The notes beneath the pieces were generated by a model that was given only the letters and a program-made list of their open reading frames with translations, was not told the origin of the DNA and did no database searches. A DNA stretch of 64,000 bases, taken from Lachnotalea sp041821265. GTDB lineage: Bacteria > Bacillota > Clostridia > Lachnospirales > Lachnospiraceae. The stretch's first letter is position 1, and every line of letters begins with the position of its first letter. Positions 1 through 8,809 of the stretch are shown piece after piece. A program made the position numbers and the translations under genes. Location: positions 1 through 64,000 of the forward strand of contig JBGUEQ010000024.1 in assembly GCA_041821265.1 (NCBI GenBank), in the 5' to 3' direction.

Positions 1-933
1 GCAAAGGTAATTCAAAAAGGTAGCACTCCTGCCGGAATGCATATTTCAATTTGTGTAAAAGAAATATTAGAATTCTTACAAATTACACCTGGACAAATCG
101 GGTTAGATGCCACGCTAGGTTATGGCGGTCATACTTTAGAAATGCTTAAATGTTTAAATTCAAAGGGGCACTTATATTCGATTGATGTAGATCCCATTGA
201 ATTACCGCGCACCAAAAATCGTTTAGAGCGTTTGGGTTATGGTCCTGAAATTTTAGATATTAGACAAATGAATTTTTCCCAAATAGATCAAATCGCTTTT
301 GAAGTAGGTCCATTCGATTTTGTATTGGCAGATTTGGGTGTTTCTTCTATGCAAATTGATAATCCTGAAAGAGGATTTTCTTATAAGTCGGATGGCCCCT
401 TAGACTTACGGCTTAATCCCGAAATGGATAAATCTATAACCAGCCGTTTAAAACAAATTTCTTTTGATGAATTAAATGGTATGTTGATAGAAAATGCCGA
501 TGAGCCATATTCAGTAGAAATTGCTCGTGCCATTATTGCCAATATCAAAAAGGGAATTGAGATAGTAACAACAACACAGCTACGTAACATCATTAACGAT
601 GCTTTGAAATCTTTGCCACAAATCAATGAGGATGAGATAAAAAAATCCTGTCAGCGATGCTTTCAAGCATTACGAATTGATATCAATGATGAGTTTGAAG
701 TGTTAGATGAATTGTTAGAAAAACTTCCCGCTATCCTTGCAAAGGGTGGACGCGTAGCAATACTTACCTTTCATTCCGGTGAAGACGGTCGTGTAAAAAA
801 ATCTTTTAAGCACTTTTTAAAGGAAGGTATCTATTGTGAAATAGCGCCTAATCCTATTCGCCCCTCCTCCGAAGAGTGTCATATCAATAGTCGGGCGCGT
901 TCAGCTAAGTTGCGTTGGGCAATCAAAGCGTAA
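1..933 (+). CDS. RsmH/MraW-like 16S rRNA (cytosine-N4) methyltransferase, 5' end outside window
   Basis: SAM-dependent methyltransferase of the RsmH family, whose classical member N4-methylates C1402 of 16S rRNA. The frame is open from base 1. The twelve codons before the ATG at 37 read as protein (AKVIQKGSTPAG), so the true start lies upstream of the window. Counting from the ATG at 37, the SAM-binding motif LDATLGYGGHT is at about residues 23-33, the acidic motif ADLGVSSMQID follows near residues 98-108, and the family C-terminal signature SRARSAKLR is at the end. The N-terminal region before the SAM motif is longer than in textbook RsmH and differs from it, so this could be a second, divergent paralogue rather than the dcw-cluster mraW. 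No mraZ, ftsL or other cell-division gene follows. A dispersed-repeat remnant starts on the stop codon. Confidence 0.85.
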   Translation, partial: AKVIQKGSTPAGMHISICVKEILEFLQITPGQIGLDATLGYGGHTLEMLKCLNSKGHLYSIDVDPIELPRTKNRLERLGYGPEILDIRQMNFSQIDQIAFEVGPFDFVLADLGVSSMQIDNPERGFSYKSDGPLDLRLNPEMDKSITSRLKQISFDELNGMLIENADEPYSVEIARAIIANIKKGIEIVTTTQLRNIINDALKSLPQINEDEIKKSCQRCFQALRIDINDEFEVLDELLEKLPAILAKGGRVAILTFHSGEDGRVKKSFKHFLKEGIYCEIAPNPIRPSSEECHINSRARSAKLRWAIKA

Positions 934-956
934 ACTATAAAGGTACTGAATAGTTA
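931..956 (-). repeat. Remnant of dispersed hairpin repeat (first hairpin only)
   Basis: On the minus strand this reads TAACTATTCAGTACCTTTAT followed by AGTTTA, close to the first hairpin of the full copies at 8810-8930 and 42932-43050. The TAACTAT/ATAGTTA arms are nearly kept. It begins exactly at the stop codon of the preceding methyltransferase gene. Confidence 0.6.
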
Positions 957-968
957 CATTGTATTATC

Positions 969-1895
969 CTATTTATGCCTTATTATTTTTTTTATTCTAC
1001 GAAAAGCCTCTTCTGCTTCTGGAATTGGAAGCAATACAAATACATGATTCATCTTAGGATATACATAGGTACGAATCTTACCACCCTGATGCTCAACTTT
1101 TTGATCAAATTTAATGGCATCTGGATATAATGCTTCGTGTGTTCCTATGAAATGTACAATACTTGGAATTTTGGATAAATCACCATAAATAGGGCTAATT
1201 AAAGGGTCATTTAAATTCTTATCATCTGCCCAAATTTTCGTGATTGCTTCCATGCCTTTTGCTGAAAGCATAGGATCATTCGTTTCGTAACGAGGAATTT
1301 GAGGATTTTTAAATTCCATATCTACACATGCGGAAAAAAGTATAATTTTCTTTGGTTGGGGCAGATTATTTTTTGATATTAGTTGAGTTAGTCCGAGAGA
1401 GATATTTCCACCTGCTGAATCTCCCATTAAATATAATTGGTTTGTGGTTTCTATGGAATTTAGGATATCCTTATATAAATGCAGTAATTTAGGATATACT
1501 GCTGTATAGCTAAATTCAGGTACTTTAGGGTAAATAGGCACTATAATTTTAAGATTTAATTCTCTGGCAAGTTTATCTATAAAAATCCAATGATAGTTGA
1601 TAGGCTGATTTGTCCATGCTCCACCATGTATATAATAAACAACTTTTTGTTTTGCTGAATTTTTATTGTTTATTATAAAGACTTGCATATTTTCAAAACT
1701 ATATTCTTCCATGATTGATTTTAGCTTGATCTTCTTTAATTCATATAATGCCTTATTTTTAATTGCATTTTTTTGAACTAACTTTTCTGTTAGATGAATA
1801 TTGGAATACGTTTTTTTTGACCCCTCTAATAAAATTATTTTCTCAAATATAATGCTTTGTATGGATCGTTTATATGTTATATTATGTATGCTCAT
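969..1895 (-). CDS. Alpha/beta hydrolase, HSL-type esterase
   Basis: Carboxylesterase/lipase-like hydrolase of the hormone-sensitive-lipase (acetyl-esterase) family, 308 residues, probably cytoplasmic because no signal peptide is visible. The oxyanion-hole motif HGG is at residues 90-92 and the nucleophile elbow GDSAGG at 158-163 with Ser160. The acidic residue is probably Glu254 or Asp259 in GTHEALYPDA, and the catalytic His is His284 in KMNHVF. The first 60-80 residues form the usual helical cap. The start follows an AAAGGAG site at 11 bases. It stands alone, convergent with the methyltransferase gene before it. The natural ester substrate cannot be read from the sequence; deacetylation of acetylated glycans is only one possibility. 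Confidence 0.85.
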   Translation of the reverse strand: MSIHNITYKRSIQSIIFEKIILLEGSKKTYSNIHLTEKLVQKNAIKNKALYELKKIKLKSIMEEYSFENMQVFIINNKNSAKQKVVYYIHGGAWTNQPINYHWIFIDKLARELNLKIIVPIYPKVPEFSYTAVYPKLLHLYKDILNSIETTNQLYLMGDSAGGNISLGLTQLISKNNLPQPKKIILFSACVDMEFKNPQIPRYETNDPMLSAKGMEAITKIWADDKNLNDPLISPIYGDLSKIPSIVHFIGTHEALYPDAIKFDQKVEHQGGKIRTYVYPKMNHVFVLLPIPEAEEAFRRIKKIIRHK

Positions 1896-2004
1896 GGCAT
1901 TGTTTTCTCCTTTGACTCGCTTATATAAATATTTTGTTCGATAGATTTTTTGATTTAAATAGCTATAATTAAGGAGTCGTTAGCGATAATGCGTCCCAAT
2001 GTAC

Positions 2005-2440
2005 TTATAATTTTGAATGGTTATCATCTTTTGCAACTTGAATAATCATAGGTAATGCAAAGATCAGATAAACAATTCCACCTTTTATCTAAAACGGGAT
2101 TTTAATATTCTCATAATATAGGATAAAAGGTGCGGTGATATGAAATACGAACGCTATTCACATTTGAATGTGTCACATTTCCCAAATGGTTACTTACAAA
2201 TTCAATAAACTGATTAAGTATTTCAATTAATTCTTCCAAAGAGTAATCTGTTCCAAGCAAATTATTAATCGACTCCATCGGGTAATATAATCTTATTGTT
2301 TCACTTCTATACCCATAATTCATAAGCATGTTGCATAGGCATCCGCAAGCATGGTGTATTCTTGACCTTCAAACAAGATTGAATTTTTGAGTACTGAATT
2401 GGATCTAAAAATTCTTGAATTTTAATTATTGTAAATATAT
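2005..2440 (-). pseudogene. Degraded coding remnant, frameshifted, family not identified
   Basis: On the minus strand, protein-like stretches follow one another in different frames without a common open frame. First comes KIQEFLDPIQYSKIQ (about 2370-2440), then FEGQEYTMLADAYATC (about 2330-2378), then LMNYGYRSETIRLYYPMES running into a 72-codon frame ending at 2111. A last stretch, GGIVYLIFALPMIIQVAK, ends at 2005 and looks like a membrane segment of a second gene or the tail of the same one. The order and the smooth sense across the frame changes suggest one gene broken by at least two small indels. I do not recognise the family with confidence. Bases 1896-2004 hold nothing else I can name. 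Confidence 0.5.
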
Positions 2441-2465
2441 AAATTATACGCAAGAATTCATATAT

Positions 2466-4184
2466 TTATATAATTTTAAACTTTTTAATAAGATTATTAA
2501 GTCTAATCGATAATTCTACCTGGCTTTGTGTAGACTGTGCCACATCTTCCATTGCTATTGATATTCCATTAATTCTATTTGTAATCTCTTCAGAACCTGA
2601 CGCAGACTTTTGCGCGATTTCAGCAGAACTTTGAGTTGCATTACTTAATTGATCTATTGTATTTGTGATTGTCTTAGTCATACTAGATATTTCAGAAGCC
2701 ATATTATTGAAAAATTCTGCATCTTTCTCATATTGTAATCCAGTATTAATAAGCATATTATAATTAGGCGTTACACTGTCTTGCATAAAATCTAACACAT
2801 CATGACCGCTTTTTGAAAGACTTAAAAATGCCTCCTGAACTTTATTAACTACCTCCTGGATATTTGATACTGCCTGTGCTGATTGTTCGGCAAGCTTTCT
2901 GATTTCTTCTGCTACCACTGCAAATCCTTTTCCTTGTTCCCCTGCTCTTGCGGCTTCTATTGCAGCATTTAATGCAAGAAGATTTGTTTGCGATGCTAAA
3001 TTACCAATAGACACCGCCATAATTTTCACTTCTTCTACGACTTTACCTTCTTCTATTGCCTTTAAAATATTTGATTGTTTCTCTTCATATATTGTATTAC
3101 CCTCTTCAATTGCCTTTGAACCTGTTTCTTTTATTTGATATGCACGTTTCATAATTTCTTCTGCTGAAGTACTTACATCATTTGCTTTATTTTCTAGATT
3201 AAATATAACCGCATTTATATCTTGTGTTGATGCACTTACCTCTTGCGTTGATGCACTTAAATCTTCAGCGCCATCTGATATAAGTTTTACTGTTTCTTTG
3301 ATTGTTTTCATTTGCAATGAGACATTCTCTGTTGATTCAGATATTCTTAAACTGACCGCACTTTCCGTATGTGAACTATTTATTACTTCTGATATTACAT
3401 TGCTAATGTTTTTGGTTGAACGATTAATTGCCTTTGCTAGGCTTCCAAACTCATCTTTTGAATGTATATTAATTTCTTCTGTTAAATCTCCATTTCCAAT
3501 TGCTTCACAAACTTTTTGAATTTTCATTACATGCTTAGAAATATTGCTTGATATCAAAAAGCCAATAATAACTGTCAACAATATACTAAATAGAATAATT
3601 ATTATCATACTAGTAAATGAGCTCTTAAATATTAGGATATTCTCGCTATTATTCATCATAGCTGTTTTCATTTTTAAATCAACTAATTGCTTGAGATAAG
3701 AAAACATTAATTCTCTCGCATCTGTACTATTTTTAAATGTAGATTGTGCTTCCAGATTATTATTACTATTATTAATTAATTCAATAATTCCATTATTTGA
3801 GGAAGTATTTTCTTCAAATCTCTTTTTAAATTCTAAATAAAGTTTTTGTTCTTCATCTGATAATTTTGTACTATCTAACAATTGAATCAGTTCCGTATTT
3901 TCACTTTCTAACTTATTAATGTTTTCTTCTATAGTTTGTGTATCTGTTAAATTATTTTCACTGATTAGCATAACTATATCGGTATTTATTTGCATCAAAT
4001 TTATATTAAGTTCATTAATTTCACTTGTAGGTTTCAGATTATTATCATGCATGAATATGGCATTATCACTGATTTTTTTCATATTAGAAATACCAATAAA
4101 TCCAATTATACCCATAAATATTAACGCTACTAAGAACGAAAGAATTAATTTATGAATTATTTTTAAATTTCGAAATAGACCCAC
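2466..4184 (-). CDS. Methyl-accepting chemotaxis protein, 4HB-type sensor
   Basis: Transmembrane chemoreceptor that passes ligand state to CheA/CheW. I choose the GTG at 4184 (572 residues) because GTGAGG lies 8 bases upstream and the protein then begins directly before the first membrane helix. An ATG at 4265 in frame has no ribosome site. From the GTG, TM1 is about residues 10-33, an extracytoplasmic four-helix-bundle region 34-183, TM2 190-212, HAMP 213-265 and the cytoplasmic signalling domain 283-568. The conserved hairpin tip, with SQTNLLALNAAIEAARAGE, falls in 386-438. No CheB/CheR-tethering pentapeptide is seen at the C-terminus (RLNNLIKKFKII). It is monocistronic and no other che genes are near. 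The ligand is unknown. Confidence 0.93.
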   Translation of the reverse strand: MGLFRNLKIIHKLILSFLVALIFMGIIGFIGISNMKKISDNAIFMHDNNLKPTSEINELNINLMQINTDIVMLISENNLTDTQTIEENINKLESENTELIQLLDSTKLSDEEQKLYLEFKKRFEENTSSNNGIIELINNSNNNLEAQSTFKNSTDARELMFSYLKQLVDLKMKTAMMNNSENILIFKSSFTSMIIIILFSILLTVIIGFLISSNISKHVMKIQKVCEAIGNGDLTEEINIHSKDEFGSLAKAINRSTKNISNVISEVINSSHTESAVSLRISESTENVSLQMKTIKETVKLISDGAEDLSASTQEVSASTQDINAVIFNLENKANDVSTSAEEIMKRAYQIKETGSKAIEEGNTIYEEKQSNILKAIEEGKVVEEVKIMAVSIGNLASQTNLLALNAAIEAARAGEQGKGFAVVAEEIRKLAEQSAQAVSNIQEVVNKVQEAFLSLSKSGHDVLDFMQDSVTPNYNMLINTGLQYEKDAEFFNNMASEISSMTKTITNTIDQLSNATQSSAEIAQKSASGSEEITNRINGISIAMEDVAQSTQSQVELSIRLNNLIKKFKII

Positions 4185-4394
4185 TATGTATACCTCACTT
4201 TTCTTTTGTTTTATCATTTTACTGATTTTATTTATATCATAAAATATGTTTTTAAAGTGTAGCATAATAATGTATGATTTTCAATAGTCAATGTAAAAAG
4301 CCCAATTTTACTATATTTTTATATACAGTATGCCTTTTGCGCTCTAATTATTAAAACCTAATTATTTACTCAAAAGTTTTTGAATCTACTTATC

Positions 4395-4786
4395 TTATAA
4401 TTTTAACCTGCATGGGCAATCTAGCAAATGGTCATTAACCATTCCAATTGCTTGCATATATGCATAACATATTGTAGTCCCAACAAATTTTAAGCCTTTC
4501 TTTTTTAATGCTTTACTCATCATGTCCGAAATTTCAGTACTGGTTGGAATATCAATTAATTTCTCCCATGAATTTATGATAGGCTTATAATCAACAAATG
4601 ACCATATATATTGATCAAAAGTTCCATACTCCTCTTGTATCTTTGAAAATTGTTGAGCATTTGTAATCAACGCTTTTATTTTTAGTTTATTGCGAATGAT
4701 TCCGGGATTGTTTAATAACTCTTTCATTTTTCTTTCATCGTAGTTACTATTTTATCAATACTAAAATCATCAAAGGCGCTTCGACT
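4395..4786 (-). pseudogene. tag: DNA-3-methyladenine glycosylase I (Tag), 5'-truncated
   Basis: The C-terminal two thirds of Tag, the base-excision glycosylase that removes 3-methyladenine. Family features present are NPGIIRNKLKI, the segment FGTFDQYIWSF-like (here YGTFDQYIWSFV), KGLKFVGTTICYAYMQAIGMVNDH, and the C-terminal zinc-ligand pair in NDHLLDCPC. The frame stays homologous upstream of the ATG at 4727 (AFDDFSIDKIV) to 4786, then meets a stop. The first ~60 residues, with the N-terminal Cys/His zinc ligands and CEWC-like start, are missing. The break coincides with a dispersed-repeat remnant at 4784-4803. Without those ligands it should be inactive. Confidence 0.85.
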
Positions 4787-4803
4787 TCATAGTTACCGCT
4801 ATG
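4784..4803 (+). repeat. Remnant of dispersed hairpin repeat
   Basis: ACTTCATAGTTACCGCTATG matches the part of the full repeat that reads CCTTCATAGTTACCGCTACG. It lies at the 5' break point of the tag remnant. It is short, so chance similarity is possible, but position and orientation argue for a relic. Confidence 0.45.
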
Positions 4804-4874
4804 CTATTACACTCGTGATCTAGAGTCCGCCTCTTTCTACATCTTGTTTTACATACTATTAAGTATTCAAATAC

Positions 4875-5216
4875 TTATACCCACAAAACTCTTCCTTCTT
4901 TAATCACCTTAGCAGTGAATTCTTGCGCTGGATATCCTAATATACAGCAACCGATTCCCATATATTCTTCTAATCCCCATTTTTCAAGGTATGCTTCCCC
5001 TTCTTTTAATTTGAACATTTCATTACAACGATTTATCCAACAGGAACCTACACCAATTCCAAATGCCGCATTTTGCATTGCGCCAATCACTAACCAACCG
5101 TCTTTTGTTCCATTTGGGTTATCCTTTGGTGATAAAATAATACAAACCATAGGTGCGTCATAAAACTGATCAATTCCAAGTCGTTGTTTCATTCCGAGTG
5201 AATAGGTCTTAATTTG
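4875..5216 (-). pseudogene. Nitroreductase-family C-terminal half fused to an ABC-ATPase signature
   Basis: Most of this frame is the C-terminal half of an FMN-dependent nitroreductase-type oxidoreductase: YDAPMVCIILSP, WLVIGAMQNAAFGIGVGSCWI, and a tail ending LGYPAQEFTAKVIKEGRVLWV. Its N-terminal FMN-binding half is missing. The codons just before, TYSLGMKQRLGI, are not nitroreductase. They are the signature motif of a bacitracin-type ABC ATPase and continue the broken ATPase gene next door. The junction is therefore a deletion or recombination joint inside two genes, at about 5160. No intact start is available for a functional nitroreductase. Confidence 0.8.
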
Positions 5217-5688
5217 TCATTTCCTCTATCTGTTGATTTATTTTTTAATCCTACAATTTCAAGTACTTCCTCGACCTTTTCAAGCTGCTGTTTTCTTGTC
5301 ATGTCTGTGTTAAACCTTGCAAGATTCTGTAAGTTCTTTCTCCCTGACATGTAATTAAAAAAATTGGAGTTTCTACTATTGCACCCGTTTCCATCAAGGC
5401 TTTTTCTCTGTTTTTTGATACGTCAATACCATTGATAAATATTTGCCCTTCAGTTGGCTCAATAAGCCCAGTAATCATTCGAATCATCGTTGTTTTTCCA
5501 GCACCATTCGGTCCGATAAAACCACAGATATCCCCATCAAACACTTTAAAAGAGATCATTTCAATTATTTTTCTCTTTCCAAACTGTTTCTTATCGCCAT
5601 TGACTTCAATGTTTGTATTCTTCTCATACCTTACCTTTCTTTTACTGTTCTTATTAAAACATGAAAAACATGACTTTGGGACCCGCAA
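5160..5688 (-). pseudogene. ABC transporter ATP-binding protein (BcrA/DrrA-like), frameshifted and truncated
   Basis: N-terminal part of an ABC-2-type exporter ATPase. The first frame (5299-5688) carries FKVFDGDICGFIGPNGAGKTT, with the Walker A, and then GLIEPTEGQIFINGIDV. After METGAIVETPIF the sense jumps to a second frame reading NYMSGRKNLQNLARFNTDM and MTRKQQLEKVEEVLEIVGL, down to about 5195. A second shift leads to TYSLGMKQRLGI, the signature region, where the gene stops at its joint with the nitroreductase fragment. Walker B and H-loop are lost. At least two frameshifts plus a 3' deletion make it non-functional. Confidence 0.85.
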
Positions 5689-5768
5689 AACATGAGATAG
5701 TCTATACTCATAAGCAAAACACTCCTTCGTTTGAAAATTAGCATATACAAAGAGATATTTCTTACCTC

Positions 5769-6218
5769 TTATCGCACTGGCATCTTGAAATCAGCCAAAG
5801 CACAGTTCAAAAAATCGTTAAATGGTTTTATTAATAGGTATTTTTCGACTGCGAACTCAAGAATTCCCTTTGTGTCTTCGAGTAATGAATCCTCAAATGG
5901 TACCTCCACATACCATGATTTGTGTTTAAGATAGTTCGCCATCGGATGCGCTGGATCAAAGTTTTTTGGAACTTTTTTAAGTATAGTTCCATTCATCTCA
6001 ATTCCATCACGAAAGCCAGGCAACGTAAGAATATCCTTCAACTCATCAGAATGCAAATTTATATGCTCCCGAATCTTTTGCGTCGCATCATTAAACATAT
6101 CCGCGAATAAGCCTCCTCCTAAAAAGGACCGATTGCCCGGTCGAATTGACCGATAGTAGATGGCTGTTAGAGTAACCCTATTACTGTGATCATTATAGCT
6201 ATTAATCCAGTACCTTTA
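5769..6218 (-). pseudogene. DUF2461 family protein, 5'-truncated
   Basis: The C-terminal ~150 codons of a DUF2461 protein (TIGR02453 type, function unknown, usual length about 220 residues). Recognisable parts are YYRSIRPGNRSFLGGGLFAD, KIREHINLHSDELKDIL, and the typical DPAHPMANYLKHKSWYVEV. The first ATG in frame is at 6098, but homology continues upstream without a start codon to a stop near 6218, where a dispersed-repeat remnant begins. The N-terminal third is missing, so the gene is broken. Confidence 0.8.
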
Positions 6219-6240
6219 TAGTTATCACTACGCGATGCAC
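6207..6240 (+). repeat. Remnant of dispersed hairpin repeat
   Basis: CCAGTACCTTTATAGTTATC followed by ACTACGCGATGCAC matches the first third of the full repeat copies. It sits on the 5' break of the DUF2461 remnant. Confidence 0.6.
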
Positions 6241-6254
6241 CAGATGTTTACAAT

Positions 6255-6542
6255 TTACCTTTTCTTATTTGGATTACTTGGAAACCATCCTTTACTGACC
6301 CTTTGTTCCTGTTCCACCAATTCATGGATGCTCCATAACGAGGAAAAACCTGTAATACCAACAATTGCTGAAATAATCATGTTATTCATAAATAGAGATA
6401 ACACTATGAATATCAACCCTGCAATTAGAAAAGCTGGCCATGCTTTTTTACCAAAATAATATTCTGTTTTTATAACAATGGGATGAAACACACCAATTAT
6501 TATAAATGCCGATATACCAATAACTATACCTTCCAGTGCCAT
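6255..6542 (-). CDS. DUF4491 family small membrane protein
   Basis: A 95-residue integral membrane protein of the DUF4491 type. Hydrophobic segments lie at about 5-22, 34-52 and 55-72. Conserved family features are HPIVIKTEYYFG near residues 20-31, GFSSLWSIHELVEQEQRV, and the end KGWFPSNP. The start ATG follows AAGGAAGGAG at good spacing and the length is normal for the family, so this gene is intact although its neighbours are broken. The function of the family is unknown. It appears to be monocistronic. Confidence 0.85.
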   Translation of the reverse strand: MALEGIVIGISAFIIIGVFHPIVIKTEYYFGKKAWPAFLIAGLIFIVLSLFMNNMIISAIVGITGFSSLWSIHELVEQEQRVSKGWFPSNPNKKR

Positions 6543-6661
6543 ATATCTCCTTCCTTAGTAACACACCTCTCCGTGTGGTGTGCATCTTTTCACTGAGTGC
6601 CTTTTTCACAAAACTTTGCTATTAAATAAAAAAATAAATCCTGTATGTATTACCCTTTGCA

Positions 6662-7369
6662 TTAGTCTTTATTAGAAGCAAGCAATTGTATACCACCATG
6701 ATAGCAGATAATTTCTTTTGCACCATATGTCATGATTTTATTTAGTGATGTCTCAGTCGCTTTGTTATCCAATGTAAATTGAGGATTTACAATTACTAAT
6801 TCGCCATTTTCAAGTGCCGCTGCATCCCCTGTTATCATCACTTTTATCTGGTTCACATAAATGGAAATGTGACCCGGTGTATGTCCAGGAGTTTCAATGA
6901 TGGTACAGCCTCCACACCAATTAAGTACCTCACCATCCTCTACCTCCAAGTCCACTTCAACAGGTTGTACATTTTTCAAAATATTACAAAAATACAATCC
7001 AAAGGGCTTTTTGTCTTCAGGTAAATTTAGCTGCATTGCCTCTGCCTGCTCCAAGCGCAGGGACTTTAATTGACCTGAAATATAGGGAGACTCCTTTTTG
7101 CTTGCAACAACCTGTATATGGGGATATTTCTGTTTCAGTTCAGATAATATTCCCATATGATCATGGTCTTGATGTGTAATCAAAACATGTGTCAAATCAC
7201 CACAAAAAAGATTATTCTCTTCCATAGCCTGTTCGAGAATAGGTAAAAAACCGGTATATCCACCGTCAATCAGAACCATATTCACATCATCCTTTAATAC
7301 AACTGGATGAATGACATCCTCAACTTCACCAAATTTGAATTTTATATCTAAGACTGTTACTTTTTTCAT
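6662..7369 (-). CDS. MBL-fold metallohydrolase (glyoxalase II-like)
   Basis: Metallo-beta-lactamase-fold hydrolase, 235 residues, cytoplasmic. The metal motif is THQDHDHMG at 65-73: His66, Asp70 and His71 fit the usual HxHxDH pattern, but the third position is Asp68 with an extra His69, as in a subset of glyoxalase-II-like proteins. GHTPGHISIY follows near 155 and TGDAAALENG near 170, and a last His lies in CYHGG. The start has GAGGAG seven to nine bases upstream. It is a single gene. Members act as thioesterases, lactonases or phosphodiesterases; the sequence does not decide which. Confidence 0.85.
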   Translation of the reverse strand: MKKVTVLDIKFKFGEVEDVIHPVVLKDDVNMVLIDGGYTGFLPILEQAMEENNLFCGDLTHVLITHQDHDHMGILSELKQKYPHIQVVASKKESPYISGQLKSLRLEQAEAMQLNLPEDKKPFGLYFCNILKNVQPVEVDLEVEDGEVLNWCGGCTIIETPGHTPGHISIYVNQIKVMITGDAAALENGELVIVNPQFTLDNKATETSLNKIMTYGAKEIICYHGGIQLLASNKD

Positions 7370-7597
7370 TACTAAATCTCCTCGTATTTAAATCTTGTTT
7401 AATATAATTTCATTATATTTTAATTGTTAATCGCTGTCAATTAATCCTTTTTTATATCTTTTGATTATTATTTAAAATGTATTATAGAAAACGGTATGTT
7501 CTAACTATAATGGATTACAGAAACTAGACAATCTCTAACACAAAAGATAATGAATCTGATATACTTATTTTAACAAAGAGAAAGCAGGTCAATTATC

Positions 7598-7708
7598 ATG
7601 GGAAGAACGAAAAGAGCATTCAGTGCTGAGTTATAAACAAAATCGTTATAGAAGCTATTAAAGGTGAAAAACAAATCAACGAGTTAGCTTCTGAGTATGA
7701 GCTCGCAC
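7598..7708 (+). mobile_element. IS3-family transposase orfA relic
   Basis: The ATG at 7598 begins MGRTKRAFSAE and is then stopped by TAA. In a shifted frame the sense continues as KIVIEAIKGEKQINELASEY, a typical N-terminus of an IS3/IS150-group OrfA helix-turn-helix. Nothing of the catalytic OrfB remains and I see no clear terminal inverted repeats, so this is a short decayed fragment. Confidence 0.7.
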
Positions 7709-7776
7709 TTATTAGTTACAATTAATTTATTCCTACTCAACTCCTAAAAACATGTGATAAACAATAAGCATATTTT

Positions 7777-7808
7777 AAGGCTACTAGAGTATGATGTCTA
7801 GTAGCCTT
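7777..7808 (-). terminator. Hairpin downstream of the YhhN-like gene
   Basis: AAGGCTACTAGA and TCTAGTAGCCTT form a perfect 12-bp stem with an 8-base loop, 19 bases past the stop of the gene at 7827. The following U-tract is weak on the minus strand. Confidence 0.6.
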
Positions 7809-7826
7809 ATGATTCTTATTCTGTAA

Positions 7827-8531
7827 CTATTCTTTATATAGATCGTTGCCAATCACCACAGAAGCCAATATTGTCCAGCCTGGAATATACGCAATCCAAA
7901 TAATATGATTTAAAATTGGGTGATGACCCACAGAAAATATCGGATCAAACATACTTAATGCTACCCCAAAATCACAGATGCACATCAGTATACCTGATAT
8001 AGCAATAGAAATCCGACTTGTTTTGGAAAAGCTTTTTTGGAAAAATACGCACACAGACATCCATGTCATTGTACAAAGAATCATTCCAAATATAAATGCA
8101 AAGACTAACATAATTCCTTCTATACCTTGACTCAACCTAAATACCAAAAGTCCAAAAACTCCATACACCAATACCGCTGAAACAATTTGTCTTTTCCCCA
8201 TTTGTAAATAATGCACATATACCATAATCATTATGATATATGCAATTAAAAAACTAGCCATTCCAAGCGAATTAAGATTAATATCCAGATGCAATGTTTT
8301 TGAAAATACCAGAAAAAAATCCGCAATCAACATAAACCAATATGCCTTTACCAATCTTTTCTGCTCTATATATTCCTTATGACATAGTTGTACAATTAAG
8401 AATAAGGACGCCATCGTTGCATACTTCACGTATGCCATCGCATCTGTCCTATAAAATAGATAATCTCCAATTGCAATCACAAATGTCAAAGAAAAATAAA
8501 TTACAAACAATATCTTTCGACTATTTGGCAT
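7827..8531 (-). CDS. YhhN/TMEM86-like membrane protein (putative lysoplasmalogenase)
   Basis: Polytopic membrane protein with about eight hydrophobic helices across 234 residues. Family-like signs are the acidic position in LIADFFLVF, CTMTWMSVCVF, and a late SGILMCICDFGVALSMF segment that resembles the ISD-type helix of YhhN proteins. In this family some members hydrolyse the vinyl-ether bond of lysoplasmalogens. Clostridia make plasmalogens, so the role is plausible, but the match is by overall pattern. I prefer the ATG at 8531 because AGAGG lies seven bases upstream; another ATG is two codons earlier. It is monocistronic, with a hairpin downstream. Confidence 0.65.
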   Translation of the reverse strand: MPNSRKILFVIYFSLTFVIAIGDYLFYRTDAMAYVKYATMASLFLIVQLCHKEYIEQKRLVKAYWFMLIADFFLVFSKTLHLDINLNSLGMASFLIAYIIMIMVYVHYLQMGKRQIVSAVLVYGVFGLLVFRLSQGIEGIMLVFAFIFGMILCTMTWMSVCVFFQKSFSKTSRISIAISGILMCICDFGVALSMFDPIFSVGHHPILNHIIWIAYIPGWTILASVVIGNDLYKE

Positions 8532-8809
8532 AACCATCCTCTACCGTCCTTCTCGTATATTTGTCACAATACTCAAAATTCCTTTTGCTACTTATGTTAC
8601 TTAAAAAATAGAAATAAACAACTGATTATAGTTTATACTAAAATACCATATTATTCCATACAATTTTTATTATTTTGCTAATAATTCAAAACCATAAATC
8701 TGAAAATCGGGTTGTATTTAATTCCAATTTACTAAAATATATTCTAAAAATTTAATACTGAATTTATAGAGTTTACATTTTGCTATGATATAATTAATTA
8801 AATATTATT

